In this document: positions 7,390-8,706 of the stretch, piece by piece
How the letters are laid out: every line of letters begins with the position of its first letter
Numbering within the stretch: position 1 is the first letter of the stretch
Assembly: GCA_029262955.1 (NCBI GenBank)
Contig: JAJCYL010000016.1
Coordinates: 1 to 8,706, forward strand
DNA: 8,706 bases
Reading direction: 5' to 3'
From: Cytophagales bacterium
Lineage (GTDB): Bacteria; Bacteroidota; Bacteroidia; Cytophagales; Cyclobacteriaceae
Notes under the pieces: generated by a model
Told to the model about the DNA's origin: nothing
Database searches by the model: none
The model's input: the letters and a program-made list of their open reading frames with translations, nothing else
Translations under genes and position numbers: made by a program

Positions 7390-8706
7390 ATGGCTAAGAA
7401 AAAGACTACAGATCCACGGAAACCGCTTAGAGGCTTATCAGATATCCGAAGATTTTTTTATCGTAACGAGGTGCCTATTTATTTTATCAGTGCCACGAAC
7501 TTCAATTTATTGGGTGCTGACGAATGGATCCGGGGGTTCAAATTTATTTGTTATATAGAATGTTTCGATGGTCTTCACCCTAACGTTTTTTCACCTCAGG
7601 AAGAGTTACCACACGAAGAGTTTCAAAGTATAGAAGACATTAACAACTACATGCTTGAACATAAAGAAGTAGTTGACTTTATTCGTAAGAGAGGAAAAAA
7701 AGGAAAAGCGCTGTTCCTCATGTTCGATGACAAAACAGAGAAGCTGGCAAAAAAACTTGGCCTTGAAGTATGCTTCCCCAGCGCGAAAATGCGCACCAGC
7801 ATGGACAACAAGGTAAACACTAACCGAATTGCTGAAAAAGCAGGTGTACCATGTGTTCCCAACGTTCTGGCTCCAGCTAAGAGCTACGAACAAATGAGGA
7901 AAGTCTCAAAAAAACTTGGGAATGATCTCGTTATTCAGACACCCTTTGGAGATTCCGGACATACTACATTCTTCATTTCCAATGAAGAAGATTGGAAAAA
8001 GTATGAAGAGGAAATTGTGGCTGAAAAAGAGGTGAAGATCATGAAGAAGATCAATTGCAGAGGATCAGCCATTGAAGCCTGTGTCACTCAACATGGCACT
8101 ATCGTAGCTCCGTTAATGACGGAATTGGTAGGCTTCAAGGAATTGACCCCTTATAAAGGTGGATGGTGTGGTAATGAGATCTATGCCGATGCCTTTACAC
8201 CAACGATCAGGAGCAAAGCCCGCAAGTACACACAGATGTTCGGAAATCAGCTGAGAAAAGAGGGTTACAAAGGCTACTTCGAGTTGGATTTTTTAATCGA
8301 TCAGGACAACAACCAAATCTATCTTGGCGAACTTAACCCAAGAGTAACCGGCGCCAGTTCAATTACCAATCATGCGGTATTTGCCTTATCAGATATGCCC
8401 TTATTTCTATTCCACATGCTGGAATACATGGACTATCCCTATGAGCTTAGTATCAATGCCATCAACCGGAGGTGGTTCCAACCGGAGAATATTGATTCAT
8501 GGAGCCAGTTGGTAATTAAACACACAGAAGACACCATTGATATTATCACAGAGGCTCCTAAATCTGGTATTTGGGTGATGAACGACGACGGAACTATTCG
8601 CTATGACAGAATGGATACCCACCGAAGAGCTGTTGAAACAGAAAGTGAAGCATTTTTTCTTCGAATAAGCCGGGTTGGAGATTATCGCTATGAGGGTGCG
8701 GATATT
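7390..8706 (+). CDS. ATP-grasp ligase-like protein, carboxylase-type (3' truncated by window edge)
   Basis: The frame is open from ATG 7390 through the last base, giving 439 residues with no stop. ATP-grasp features are visible in order: an N-terminal alpha/beta region (about 1-135); MDNKVNTNRIAEKAGVPCVPN (138-158), the usual entry to the ATP-binding domain; the mobile loop IQTPFGDSGHTT (182-193); and the metal ligands, probably Glu298 in GYFELDFLID and the Glu314/Asn316 pair in YLGELNPRVTG. Such enzymes activate a carboxylate as an acyl-phosphate and couple it to an amine, thiol or biotin. The NPRVTG ending makes automatic annotation as biotin carboxylase likely, but no biotin carrier domain is seen in the visible part and the neighbours are amino-acid enzymes, so a carboxylate-amine ligase is the better guess. 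It follows the transporter by 37 bases. An AAAGGAG at 7366-7372 lies 17 bases upstream of the ATG, too far for a normal ribosome site, and no alternative start codon lies in frame between them. The segment after about residue 350 is not recognised. Confidence 0.88.
   Translation, partial: MAKKKTTDPRKPLRGLSDIRRFFYRNEVPIYFISATNFNLLGADEWIRGFKFICYIECFDGLHPNVFSPQEELPHEEFQSIEDINNYMLEHKEVVDFIRKRGKKGKALFLMFDDKTEKLAKKLGLEVCFPSAKMRTSMDNKVNTNRIAEKAGVPCVPNVLAPAKSYEQMRKVSKKLGNDLVIQTPFGDSGHTTFFISNEEDWKKYEEEIVAEKEVKIMKKINCRGSAIEACVTQHGTIVAPLMTELVGFKELTPYKGGWCGNEIYADAFTPTIRSKARKYTQMFGNQLRKEGYKGYFELDFLIDQDNNQIYLGELNPRVTGASSITNHAVFALSDMPLFLFHMLEYMDYPYELSINAINRRWFQPENIDSWSQLVIKHTEDTIDIITEAPKSGIWVMNDDGTIRYDRMDTHRRAVETESEAFFLRISRVGDYRYEGADI

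Noticed and set aside
7390..8706. Literal biotin carboxylase subunit of an acyl-CoA carboxylase
   Set aside because: Only the general ATP-grasp ending is shared; no biotin carrier or carboxyltransferase gene is nearby and the context is amine metabolism. It cannot be fully excluded because the gene is cut.

Overview
The window reads as a fragment of a bacterial chromosome, most likely from Bacteroidetes (a Cytophagales-like organism). This is inferred from moderate GC content, near-absence of good Shine-Dalgarno sites in front of clearly real genes, apparent TTG starts, and the flavour of the proteins. The lineage call is an inference and no marker gene confirms it. All genes lie on the + strand and are tightly packed, with gaps of about 3 to 46 bases, so they look like one operon. 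Its promoter is upstream of the window and its end is downstream.

Layout: (1) the 3' end of a gene for an Ala/Gly/Lys/Glu-rich helical repeat protein (2-310); (2) a class III PLP aminotransferase of the GABA-aminotransferase type (start at 316 or 322, end 1650); (3) a nitrilase-superfamily carbon-nitrogen hydrolase with an intact Glu-Lys-Cys triad (1655-2578); (4) a small VOC/glyoxalase-fold protein (2625-3032); (5) a large, atypical Orn/Lys/Arg-decarboxylase-family PLP enzyme (3042-5855); (6) an APC-family amino acid/polyamine transporter (5859-7352); (7) an ATP-grasp ligase-like protein, still open at the window end (7390-8706). No stretch over 50 bases lacks a gene. I see no tRNA, rRNA, CRISPR array, insertion sequence, origin or convincing terminator.

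Taken together, the genes encode a decarboxylase that would make an amine from a basic or related amino acid, a transporter of the family that moves such compounds, an ATP-dependent ligase that could join or protect a carboxylate and an amine, an amidase that could break a C-N bond, and an aminotransferase that acts on terminal amines. This parts list resembles the logic of gamma-glutamylated polyamine metabolism (the Puu pathway), but with different enzyme families and without the amine oxidase or aldehyde dehydrogenase in view. The substrate cannot be read from the sequence. The combination is the most interesting feature of the window: a candidate uncharacterised amino-acid/amine pathway, linked at its upstream end to a repeat protein of unknown role.
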